Below, in pieces: positions 15,501 through 26,405 of a stretch of DNA of 64,000 nucleotides. The translations under genes and the position numbers were made by a program. Origin of the DNA: Pipra filicauda. Taxonomy: Eukaryota > Chordata > Aves > Passeriformes > Pipridae. The notes beneath the pieces were generated by a model that worked only from the letters and a program-made list of their open reading frames with translations, did not search any database and was not told where the DNA came from. Location: positions 7,254,001 to 7,318,000 of the forward strand of contig NW_024104421.1 in NCBI RefSeq assembly GCF_003945595.2, given 5' to 3'. Each line of letters opens with the position of its first letter. Position 1 is the first letter of the stretch.

Positions 15501-18150
15501 TTTGTATATACATGAGTATTTGTACATATGCGTGTTTTAATTAAGCCTTATTAATGTACTTACTCTATTTTCTCAGTGTAATTATACAGTTAGACATGAA
15601 AACATTCAAAAGTCTAGATGACTCAGGAATTTTACAGCAAGATATGAACTGCCAAATTTAGTCAATAGTACAAACCCAGCTACTCAGCTTAAGTCAGTAA
15701 TCTGGAGCAGACGGAGTAATTTAAATACAACTCTGACAAGTTTTATCCTTTTTTCTTTGTTAATTGTCTGCTAACAGGCTGCAAATAAAGTCTGAAATTT
15801 ATTCATTATTCAAAATGATTCATAAATGTCTTCGCTGACTAACTCTCGGCCTACAAATATCTTAAGCTATGGCTGTCACAACTAAGTAAACAATTCGCAA
15901 TTCATGGTGTAACTTATGTAATGAATTTCTTCACCTTATGTAACCAGCTTGAGCAGTTTAAACAGCTGACAAACACAGCATACATTTTTAATTGCACTCT
16001 CACAGTTAACAGTTGGGTGGTTACAGGAATCACCCTCCCAGGAAACACACAATGCCATGTGATTTAAGTTGCAAATACCAAACCTTCCACTTGAGAACAT
16101 GCTTTGAAACTCACTTTCTCTGCCCACACCCAATGAAGTAGGCAAGCCTTTAAGCTATAGATGCTTTTCCACATATCCTTATGCTCTAGGAGTGGTATTA
16201 AACTTCTAATTTAATCATAATTTTCTGAAATTCAAAAAATGACAATTTATTCTATATTCCCTATAGTACTCCCAGCATTTGGAAAATGCCTATTTACCAG
16301 GAAGCTGTTGCCTTCTTCCTAGTACCATAAAGGGTGCACCATGAAGATTTGCATCAAGCGTTGGGGTTACACTAACATGGGCCCTGCGCTCCTCTGCTCC
16401 CTTCCTGAAGCTGTACTCCACTTCAGAAATTAAAATAAATATATGAAACTACAATGCAGAAGATGGCTTTAAGCAGTTCTTCAAACAAACTAAAAGCTTC
16501 AGGCAACCAGCATTTACCACTTGTCTCAGAATCCAATTCTGCAGCTTATCACCACAGAATTCTGTCTTGTACTGAACTAAAATTTTACATTTCAGCTCAT
16601 CAGGAATCATTTCCTCTATGTGTGTCTCTTAACTTTGCTCTTACTAGAGCCACAGAGAATTTGATGATCTGTCTTTCCCTCCATTTTTTCTGCCAAGGTA
16701 CAAGCCAGATTTCGATACCGTTGATCTGGCTCTCAGAAGTAATCCTTTTAATTGTATATAAAGTCAGGAGAAGGAAGGTGCCTTCAATGGGGCTACTACT
16801 GAACATGAATAAAGCTCTGAAATCTGGCCCTACCGATTCAGCTTGGAAAAAAAAAAAAAATTTAACTCCTAAGCCAATCATCCCAGTGTCCCAGTTTTTA
16901 GTGCTCTTTGATTTCCCTCAGTATTACTCTGACAGCAAAGTGAAATACTGCTCTGCAGCCAGGCAACAGCTATCCACAGTTCTGGGTTACTCTAATGCTT
17001 TGACCTCTTCTACACTTATAACATACTTGAAAATTCCATCTGTTGCCCAACAGCAACAGAGTCCAGGCTTGAAACAGCAAGGCCCCCCCATGAGGGCATT
17101 GGCATCACATCTGTGAAGCGTCTCTTGACAGTGAATAGAGGGCAGTGGTGAATTGGATCCCAGGACACTGGACTTAAAGAAAAAAATACCTTTCATAACC
17201 AAACTAAGTCTCCCATGTTTGTTTGTTTGTTGGGGGTTTATTTATTTATTTATTTCTACCTATTTCCCTTACTGTACATACTCTTTCATGGAATAAATTC
17301 CGAAAATTTCAATATAACCGTTAGAAAAGTCGAATTTCATTATAACAACTTGAAAGATTTTATGAAGATGTCACTGAAATTTCATGGAGGAAAGACAAAA
17401 GAAAATGAGTATCTTGAACTGCCAAAAAAACCCCTACTTAAAAAGTCTGGTACTACCTTTCCACAGCTGTCTCATTTTTCAGACAGCTCTCACCCCTGGG
17501 ACTCTGCCTGTCCTCAAGACTTTCCTTTACCAGCGGTAACGTGCTCCTGATGATTTGCCCTGAAGGTATAAGCAGCCCTGTGTACTCCCCCTGCCAACAC
17601 ACACACTTGGATTTTGTTCCTTCCTGCCCATGTTCCACTGCTATTTTAGTCTCTCTCTTCTTCTGTCTAGACAAATTTTACAGCTATTCGTATTACTGTG
17701 CTTTCCTAATAAAAATACCCCTGTGCAATCTGCCATCACAGTGCCTCTGTGCCACTTAAGATAAATGTGGACACACAAAATAAAGCTGAAGAGGCTCATG
17801 GGCCTCATATCTTTTGGATATACAAGAGTCACACAAAAAAATGAAATCCAAAAGCAAGTATTGCAGTTCTTCAGAGTAGGATTTATTAGATTATTTTCTG
17901 AAGAAAAACCACAAAGTGTAGATGATGGTCCCACCAACCCCAACTTTAGCAGTATTTCCCAGGCAAATGATCTTTTTAGACAAGACTATAGCACTTACAA
18001 AGCATAGCATCAAATTCTACATTATGCTCCAACTGCAAAGCAGTAACCGTTTATATTTTACCAATACTTCCCACAGTATTTTGACTTTTAAGGTTCAGCT
18101 CCAGGAATAAAGCAATTATACTCTTGAAGGACAGCTGAAAACCTACCCTG
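9600..18150. other. intronic stretch without a recognised gene
   Basis: AT-rich DNA with homopolymer runs (A15 at 13886-13900, A14 near 16847) and a TTTG/TTTA microsatellite at 17216-17255. The longest open frame (16454-17116, plus) has no recognisable domain and spans a poly-lysine codon run made by a poly(A) tract. No RNA gene or clear transposable element seen. Confidence 0.55.
17216..17255 (+). repeat. TTTG/TTTA compound microsatellite
   Basis: About four TGTT units, a short G-run, then about four to five TTTA units in tandem. Confidence 0.85.
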
Positions 18151-18155
18151 AATAT

Positions 18156-18177
18156 CTGGTTATTGATCAATAACCAG
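18156..18177. repeat. 22-bp perfect palindrome
   Basis: The arm CTGGTTATTGA is followed directly by its exact complement TCAATAACCAG, with TGATCA at the centre and no spacer. Flanking bases do not pair. The function is unknown. It could be a dyad binding site or the end of a decayed inverted-repeat element. Confidence 0.95.
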
Positions 18178-19340
18178 GAGAAAATAAAAATTAAGCTGAC
18201 ATTTGTCGATCATGTATGGTTTTTAAATCTCAACTTTTTTTTAGAGCTCGATTGACTTTATTGCACCTTTGGAGCGGATGTTGTCAAGTAATGCACAGAA
18301 TGAAATTCAGGTATCAATGAAAGTATTACAACCTAGATTTTAGATGTAAATCCTTCATGAAAGAGATGGCCTTTCTAATACTTTTGCCATTTATAATATT
18401 CCTCTCAGCAACATCTGGCACAAAGTAGCAGTTACCCCCTAAAATCTCAGACAAGGTGATACATACCATAATAGAATTCATTAAATATAATCACTTATAG
18501 TACATAAAACGTCAATTCAATTAGACTGCTACCATTATAGCTTCCTGGTGATAATTTGCTCTACAAAAGTGTAACCTAGTACTCTTGCTATTTGTTACTC
18601 TGGGTGAAAAAAGAAGTGTTGCTACTGCACTATGTAAGGGACTATCAGAAGGTAAGAAAGCTGTTAGAGCCGTGGGTCTCATCCTATTTAAACTCATGGA
18701 CCTATAAAGCACTTCAAACAGACGTATGGTCCCCTGAATAATGAATTTAAGCCTAATGACAATAGCCTCATCTTTCTCATTATCTTTCATAAACCCTTAG
18801 AAATAGTTCCTGGACCACTGGTCGAAGACCATTACTTTAAGGCAGCAAAGAATTACATGCTGACACATACAGTACTGCTGACTGAGTCATAAGCTGAATA
18901 ATTACACATATTGCAGCAAAGCACAAACTCCTGTGGCTGGCCAGTCCAAGGCTCTGTGCCAGCACACGGGGACCTGTGTGAGCAACTGTCCCCATAAGCA
19001 GCATCAGTACAATAAATGAAACTACACACAGGAGGTAAATTGAGCACAGCAGTATTTGCTGGGTAAATACCTAAACAAGGATGCAGCGTGAGAGCTTTTA
19101 ACTCCCATTCCCCCTTGCAAGTCACCAACTCCACATTCAAAAATCCCAAACTGAAAACACAACACTAAAGAACATGATTGGTCCCATTAACTCAATTGAA
19201 TCCATTTTTCCTGAGCCATTTGGCTCCTGAACTAAGACCTTTTCTTAGGAAAGTGCTGATGAACTCTTTGCTTGTTTAAATCTACTTCCAGTTACTCATA
19301 AGTAAACACAGACTAGACATACCCGGAGCACTTTTCCCTC

Positions 19341-20687
19341 CCTGCTCATTCAGCAACTCCACAGGCCCAGTCACACCAGGCCCTGCTCCCCTTCAGGCCC
19401 ACAAGCTCAGAGCCATCACACCCTGCCAGCGCTGGGACAGCTTCAGGGGGAGGTCTTGGGCAGATAGAGACCCCAGGCTACAGCCTCCTTATACTGAGAA
19501 TAAAGAACTTGAACAGCCAGCCTGCACAGGCACAACCTCACAGGCAGCTGGTTTTGTTACCAGGATCACCCACAGCTGCTTTACAAGCCAGGTCTGCCCC
19601 AGGTGCATCACCCAGCTCGAGCACTGGCACTTCCCAGGGGGACATCACCACCTGAGGTGGCTCAGGCAAGAAACCCACCCAGCTACTCCCAAGAGGTGAT
19701 GATCCCACAAACCAACAGGAAAGTCTCCCCAGGCCAAGGGAAGAATCAGGAAAGAAAAAGATGCCACGTCATCCCCAAGGTAATGCAGTGTTTCATTTTC
19801 TCAGGCTGCACAGCTGACAGCTACACAAGCCACACAGACACGGGGGAGGTACCTGCAGCACCAGCATGTCCCATGCCACCACCTAGACCAGGGGAACTCC
19901 CCACCTCAGGGACATGCCACCTCTGTACCCAAAAAGCCTCACTCTGAGGCACATGAGAGGTCACAGCCAGATGCTGCTTTTCTTCATGCAGTCTGCCAGC
20001 AAGGAGAGCTGCACCCACTCCAGGAGGGCACCAGAGCCCACACTGCTGGTTTGGCCTGCAGAGGCCACAGCAACCTTTGGTCCCCAGCTCACATTGCCAG
20101 CCCAGCACCAGCTCCCGCCAACCTTAGGGAACTCCAGGCACACAAAACCAGGCCCTACATGTACCCAGCCCCACACATACCTTGTTCAAATGCCAGGCAG
20201 TGCCTCACAAGGGGTGCAGCCCCACAAGACTGAACGCAGGGGGCTGGTAACAGGGTTCATCAGCACAGGGAGGGAGCCAGGCCCATGGCACCCTCAGAGA
20301 TGGGGCTGCAGACAACCACCCCCAGCAGAGCTCAGAAAAGGGCTGACAACCCCAGGCTGAGCTGAAATGCCCCCTTGGGGGCGGGTTTGGGGGGGCCCCA
20401 GGTGATGCCAATGATGGTCATGAGGGCCTGTCATTGCCCACAGCTGGCAGTGCCTCTGATGAGGGCGAGCTGCACCTGCCACGCTGCCACCAGCCCCATG
20501 CAGGGCTTGTTTTCCCCACGGAGACGTGCAGGACCCTTGCCTAGGGTGCAGCTCCCCCTCAGTGCCTCGGTGGTGGCCCACAGCGGGGATCACCGGGCTG
20601 AGGGACTGCAGCTACTGCAACTGGCTCTGCCAGCATCCAGTCAGGATCTGACCCTGCGACGGCCGGGCTTGAGTGAAATGTAAATCT
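19341..20687. other. GC-rich block of ~1.35 kb in AT-rich intron, origin unknown
   Basis: From about 19340 to 20690 the base composition shifts abruptly to C/G-rich (CCAGCC, GGGCCT and CAGCCCC words), and open frames appear in most phases on both strands, as expected in stop-poor DNA. The 10-mer CTTTTCCCTC lies at both edges (19331-19340 and 20688-20697), which would fit a target-site duplication around an insertion. An AATAAA occurs at 19499. No protein in any frame is recognisable to me. It could be a repeat family I cannot name, a tandem-array remnant or a local GC island. Confidence 0.4.
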
Positions 20688-20699
20688 CTTTTCCCTCAA

Positions 20700-22225
20700 G
20701 AAAACTCCTAACTGATAAAAGGTAAACAAATCCCCCCATAAATGTTCCCAGGATTATTTACAGTGTTCTTTTGGCAGAAGAAATTAACAACTAGGGGCCT
20801 TATGTATGTCCCCCTCCAGCAGTAAGCAGCCACTGAAATAAATGAGTTGTCAGGCAAACAACAAGAGAAAAGTTCCCAAAATTTCCACCCCTGCACCGGC
20901 CCTTGGAGGACACTTGTGCCTTCTGTCTCTCACTCGCCTCACTCCTCCAGAAACCACCGGCACACGCAGCCAATATGAGCATTCTCCTGCTCATCTCCTC
21001 AGGTTCTTGTCCACACCCCACTTGCAGCCCTGCAGCACTGCCCAGGCACGTGTCATGCTCTCTGAAAATGCCCTCTGGAAATATTTAGCAAGCACTGCCT
21101 GAAGGTCTGATCCAGAACTGCTTCCTTGGGTCCAAACAGTCCACTGTGCTGAAGATGAACAAAATTTAAGCAGTCTGAAGTTTATTTGGGGAAGAAACCC
21201 GACGTTAACAGTAACACAGATCTCACCCCTGAGCTCGTGGGGGCTACTGCTAGAGGCTACACCACAGGCAGAGTAAGAGCTGGGCCTCTGGCAATGAAGA
21301 GATTTGTGAAGCAGCACAATGGAAGAACAAAGCAAGCAACCTTTGTTCTTCTTAACTGTGTGGCAAGGCACGTGATGGCCAGATTTTAATGTGTTTAGAC
21401 TAAATGTTTATCTAAAACACTTGGAAGATTGGGCTAAGTTAACAAGATTTCTGAAATTTGTACACTCACTGGGAACATAATAGGGAGTCATAACCATGTA
21501 GCAATAAATTAATATGCAAATTAGATGTGTTGGGTTAGAAGAGGACAGGTTGAATGAATAAGGGACAGGGAGACTTGCATTCGCAAAGATGATATTTTTA
21601 ATATTTCTTGATTATTGCATTCTGTCAGTCTAGAAGTTCACAAGTGTAAAAGGATAACAAGCCCCTACAAGGTCTGTGGCACTAGAGGGCTTCTTTGATG
21701 GTGCTAATGAAGCAGATGACTGTAACCTTCACAACTTTCCATAATATTAATTTTTGCAAATGTAACTAGAATTGATCAGTATCTATAATCTCATAACTGC
21801 CAGTCAACACTTTGGCATATTGCCAGAATATATGGAAAAGAAACTGATAGTGTGGAAGAAACAAAATGTCTTGTAGAGGGAAGCTGTCTCAGATAAGTGA
21901 ACAGGTAATCTCCAGTTCACCTCTCTTCTGGTGCAAGTTGACTCCATGCAGAACAGCCTCCCAAATTTTGCCTCCAGGGCCTGTTACCTACCTCTATAGA
22001 TACTTCACTGACAACAAAGTACTACGTGTTTTGACAGCAGAAGGTTCTTTGTAGTTTTCAGACTAATTTGTCACTTCCTTCTGTGTCACTTCTTATGATA
22101 TACCCCTTTGAATCACACAAAGTAGCTCTTCTCATCTTAGCATTAACACCCACCAAATATTTGTAGTCTCTTAGTGCATCCCCGCCTTCATCATCTCATA
22201 CCCACATTTAGCACTCCTAATCCTT
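20700..22225. other. intronic stretch without a recognised feature
   Basis: Mixed composition falling back to AT-rich. Frames up to 126 codons (21371-20991, minus) have no recognisable motif. Nothing else seen. Confidence 0.5.
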
Positions 22226-22229
22226 CCAC

Positions 22230-22460
22230 CTAAATCAATCCTGAAGCCATCTCGATAATTTTTGTTGCTTTTCTCTGAACTCCTCTCAGTATGTAGAGAC
22301 ACTGCTATTCAAGTTTTGTGCCAGGCTGGATGTGATGCTTTTAGGTGTGTATGCATCAGAACTGTGTAGAATTAATCTATTACCACCCTGAGCTGCAATA
22401 CGTTTGTTCCGTATATGCAGTGCAAACACCGCTTTGCAAATTAATGTGTAATGTTCTATC
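22230..22460 (-). mobile_element. old CR1 LINE fragment, antisense, highly diverged
   Basis: The plus strand contains TTTTTGTTGCTTTTCTCTGA, then ACTCCTCTCAGT, a TTTTGTGCCAGGCTGGATG stretch and a later TCAGAACTGTGTAGAAT. This order parallels the antisense of the CR1 3' portion (TTGTTGCCCTTCTCTGAACTCC ... TGCCCAGAACTG). The match is by pattern only and decay is heavy. Confidence 0.5.
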
Positions 22461-22810
22461 CTGAGTTTCTGAGCTATCTCCAGGCTTTTACTTCTTTTTG
22501 AAAGTCATGAGTTCGAGATTATTTTTGTATCTTGCTTTGTCCCTTAGTAGAGATACAGAGATCATGTAAAAAACAATCAGAAAAATCTCAATAGGAGGAG
22601 CATCAGAATGCACCATAATAATCAGAAAAGAAGGCTCCGACATATTTTCTGAAGTTTCCATGGCATTTTGCTTCAAAGAAAAAATTGGTTTCCATAAATT
22701 CTTGTTTAGTCTCTGTGTGCACAGAGATTACTGCTAGGACAGCAAAGGATCACCAAATCCCACAATCACACAGTCCTGAGACCACTGTGGAGCAGCATCC
22801 ATCACCATAT

Positions 22811-22901
22811 ATCACAGAATCACAGAATCAACCAGGTTGGAAAAGACCTCTGAGACCACTGAGTCCAACCCATGACCCAACACCACCCTGTCAACACATA
22901 G
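22811..22901 (-). mobile_element. CR1 LINE 3' terminus, antisense, relatively young
   Basis: The plus strand reads ATCACAGAATCACAGAATCA, two copies of the complement of the terminal octamer ATTCTGTG. It is followed by CCAGGTTGGAAAAGACCTCT and GAGTCCAACCCATGACCCAA. This is the hallmark 3' end of a CR1 subfamily common in neoavian birds. Only about 90 bp is kept. Confidence 0.93.
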
Positions 22902-22909
22902 AACTTTTA

Positions 22910-25900
22910 TAGCCTTGGATTATGTATAGCTGCATTCACATGGTAAAGGAATCTGTGACAGGATCACAGGGAGACATGTGGTACAAGGTCTTGCTGACAG
23001 ATGGACAGGAGATTCAGAAGACAATGAGAAAACAGTACTGGATCAAGGGACTCAAAGTCACCCAACTCACACATGGGACAAATGAACAAGTACACAGAGG
23101 AGGATCCCCCCAGCCCTCTTAAAAAGCCCCAACCTTGCCTTGTTGGTAAGGTGTAATTCTCCTCTCTTACCCTGAACTGGCTGCTGCCCACTCACTGTCC
23201 TGAGGGTCCCTGAGTAACCAGTTACCTGTGTGTTCCTGATGTGAGAGGCCATTTGCTGCGTGCTGGCCATCTCTTCTTCAAAGATAGGGAACCTTATGAG
23301 TTATGCTACAATTTGCATGGGAAGACATGGTCAATGCAAAAGAGGCAGGAGATGAAGACTGGGTTAAATAACAGGCTAACTTGAAAGGACAAGACTAATA
23401 ATAACAAAATGGGACAAGGGAAGGAGACAGAAAAAAAGGGAGCAGAGAAGAGCAGGGATCAAAGGAGCGGGAAGAATAGCAGTATGGAGATTGAGAAGAA
23501 AGGTTGTGACAGCCCCAGACTGTCACACCGCAGGGCGGCAGACTGTGTCAGGCCATTAGGAAAATGATTTCGTGACACACACAAATGTGATCCAAAGGAA
23601 GCCCTGGCAGCTTCCAAAGGGACACCCTCTGCATTTCAAACACTACTGACGTAACACAGAGGGGCCCCAGACTGAGCCACTAGTAGGTGAGTAGGTGTTT
23701 GAAGGCAGTAGCCAACAGCCATTTCTGCTGAGGCAAAACCTGGCCACACATCTGCTAGAAAAGTCAACAAAAATCTCTTCTTTCTCCAGACAGAAACTGA
23801 GTAACTCGAATAGCATTGTGACAGTAATATTCTTTCCTTTAACTGCACACTCTTTACTAACACATTTCAAATGCCCTACAAAGGAGGCATCTCTGCTGCT
23901 AAAAGGTGAACAGGCTGCGGCTCAGGAGGGTGAAGTTGCTTCCTAAGGTGGCCTTGCACAAATCAGAAAATAGAGACCAGCCATTGCTCTCCTGCTCTAG
24001 TGCACTATTTGCAAAGCAATGCTTCATATAAGCATGATCTGTTCCCCCCTCTACTTCGTGGGGAATAGTTCTTCTTCAAACAGAATATGCTTCCTTTGGT
24101 TTCTTACAGCTACCCTGGTGACAGGATAAAATCCAGGTGACATCCACTCTTCCCTTCAGCATTCATCATCAGATATTAGATAAGTATGGTTAAGGGAAAG
24201 GACTAGAGCCCTCTCAAGCAGGGATATCTTCTTAACTCTGCACCCTGGCCGGCTCCCTCCTCCTTGTCTGACTACTCAGCATGTTATGTACACGACAAGT
24301 GGACTAAAGTAACATTTAAGACAAGACCTAACACTCATTAAAAATAGGTGAGACCTCAAAGCAAGCTTAAACTGCATCCTCACCTCAACCTGAAGAGATG
24401 GAAGATAGCAACTTCCTACACAGATCACTGGTGGTTTCTGTCACAGCCCATGTCAGGCTGCCACATGTGCATTAAATACATGAATGCACATGTCAAGGAG
24501 CTTGGGAGGGTGTTCAGTATCATGTGCCAAACCCCACGTGGAAACAAGCTCTCCCAACAAGGAGAACTACGGGGCTGGAAACCCCAAATCTGCCTGCATC
24601 TTCCATTGGCCAGCTGATCACTTTGCAGAGCAGACCCCCACATATTCCTTTCTTGCCCCACCCATAGCCTCCTTCCCCTTTTTGATCCCAGAAACACATT
24701 TTGTTTTGCAAGCTAGAGGATGGGTAAAAGTTGGGAGGAAGGAAGGCAAAAGAGAATTCTCCCAGGCTTAGTATCCCAGGGGCTCACCAGAGGGTTTGTC
24801 TGAGAAATACTTTGTTAAAATTAAATGCATTTGTGATGGATTTATGCATTACATAAAACCAACTCCATCTTAGGAGATCTGCTCTTTGGATCATCCTGTT
24901 CTGGCCTGCTTTACAGATAGCACATATTAACCAATTAATGCTGAAGAGTCAGCCTAGCTATGGATGAATGGCTTGGATTAATCTCTTTTGTCTTGTGTAT
25001 GATAAACACCAACTTGTCAGCTAAATCCTGTCTGTAGAAACTTTATCAGAGATGATTATGCATGAGTCAGAAAGGACACAGCCTGACTTTCAGATCCCAA
25101 TTTGAGTTTAAGGGCTGGCTGGTTAGAAACATCACCTTGAAAACCAAGTAAATTTGATCTGGATGTCACTGAAGAGAATAAATATGGAGTCTGGTGATGT
25201 AATTTTTCTCCAAAGTCACTTTTATGTCTGCAGCAGGATTTTACCTTTATTTGAATGAAGACCTTTCTTTTGACTTTTCTTGTCTTTGTACTTTATAAAC
25301 AATGTAAGAAGAAAAAGAAAGCAAAAGAAAAAATTAGAAAAGATAATTGCCAGTTTGGGGCAGTGACATTCTTAGATGTGACACTACATATAGCTGCAGA
25401 GGACAGAAACCAATAAAAGTTATTTATAGGATTTCTAAGTTGAGTAGATAAAGGTCAAGATGTTTACCTGACCCATTGCTAGAGTTAATGGGCTGGAGAT
25501 TATTTTAAAGGAACCAAAGTGGGATGAAATATTTACGTATCCATAATAAAGTTACACATTATGAAAATTTAATGCATTTAATTTTCAAATAATTTTTGTC
25601 TGTTTTCACATTCAAGTGTGCAAGATCAAACTACCAAAAATTAAGATGCTGTTTTAGTAAAGAATGATGCATCAGATACAGTTGGCTAAATAAAAAAATT
25701 AAATTCGAATCAAACTGAATAAAATTTTTAAAACTTTTTTGTGAAATTATAAGACAGGAAATTCATTTCAGGTCAACTCAGAATGTTTTGGTCAAACCAT
25801 AGTGAAATGCTCTGGTTTTTGATATTTTTATCTGGATCAATTTTTCCTGGAGAAATATTCCCTAAAAAATTAAAGTCTATTTTAAGAATACTAAAAATTG

Positions 25901-26260
25901 TCACAATTTCCACAATTATATTTGTAGTGCTGAAAAAAAAAAATTTCACCTCTATGTTTCCCTTCACTCTTCCTTACCCTCAAACTCTGCAGTGACTATT
26001 TTGTCACTACACATGACAAAAAATCACAAAAGTCTCTGATTTTGCCCCAAATTCATAAGCTTACTGTTTATGAAAAAAAAATTGGATCAGCTCTGCAATG
26101 CCAATAATTCAACCACATCACAGAGACATCATCCTTCTTTTTTCTGTCTGATCACATTGACTGGAGGCTTTATTGAGAGTTATAATACTGGAGATGAGAG
26201 TCTTCATTTCTCTTCATTCCCTGGGTAGACCATTGTGCTATTTAGGAAGGAAGGATGCTT
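22910..26260. other. intronic stretch without a recognised gene
   Basis: AT-rich DNA. A small perfect stem (TGTGACAG/CTGTCACA, 23505-23527) is the only notable local structure. The stretch 25240-26060 is very A/T-rich with poly(A) and poly(T) runs. No gene seen. Confidence 0.5.
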
Positions 26261-26264
26261 TTAT

Positions 26265-26405
26265 AGCTAAGGCATAAGACTAAGGGTCAAGATATTTGGA
26301 CACACTTCCAGCTCTAGCTCAGATTTTTGTGCAATTGCAGACAAGGCAATCTGAATTTCTTGGCAAAATAAGGAAAACAGAATACCTCCATAATTCTTTC
26401 ACTGT
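26265..26405 (+). mobile_element. probable MIR-like SINE relic
   Basis: The order TAGCTAAGGCATAAGACTAA, GGGTCAAGATATTTGG, CCAGCTCTAGCTCAGA, then GACAAGGCAATCTGAATTTC resembles the MIR core and LINE-related tail (AGCACAAGACTGGGAGTCAGG ... CCAGCTCTGCCAC ... GGCAAGTCACTT). The similarity is recognised by eye and divergence is high. Confidence 0.45.

Noticed and set aside
16454..17116. 220-codon plus-strand open frame, the longest in the window
   Set aside because: It contains a poly(A)-derived lysine run and has no domain, splice context or upstream signal. Composition follows the surrounding AT-rich DNA.
19914..20360. 148-codon frame in the GC-rich block
   Set aside because: Frames are open in most phases here and no protein signature exists. 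Treated as composition, with the block itself reported.
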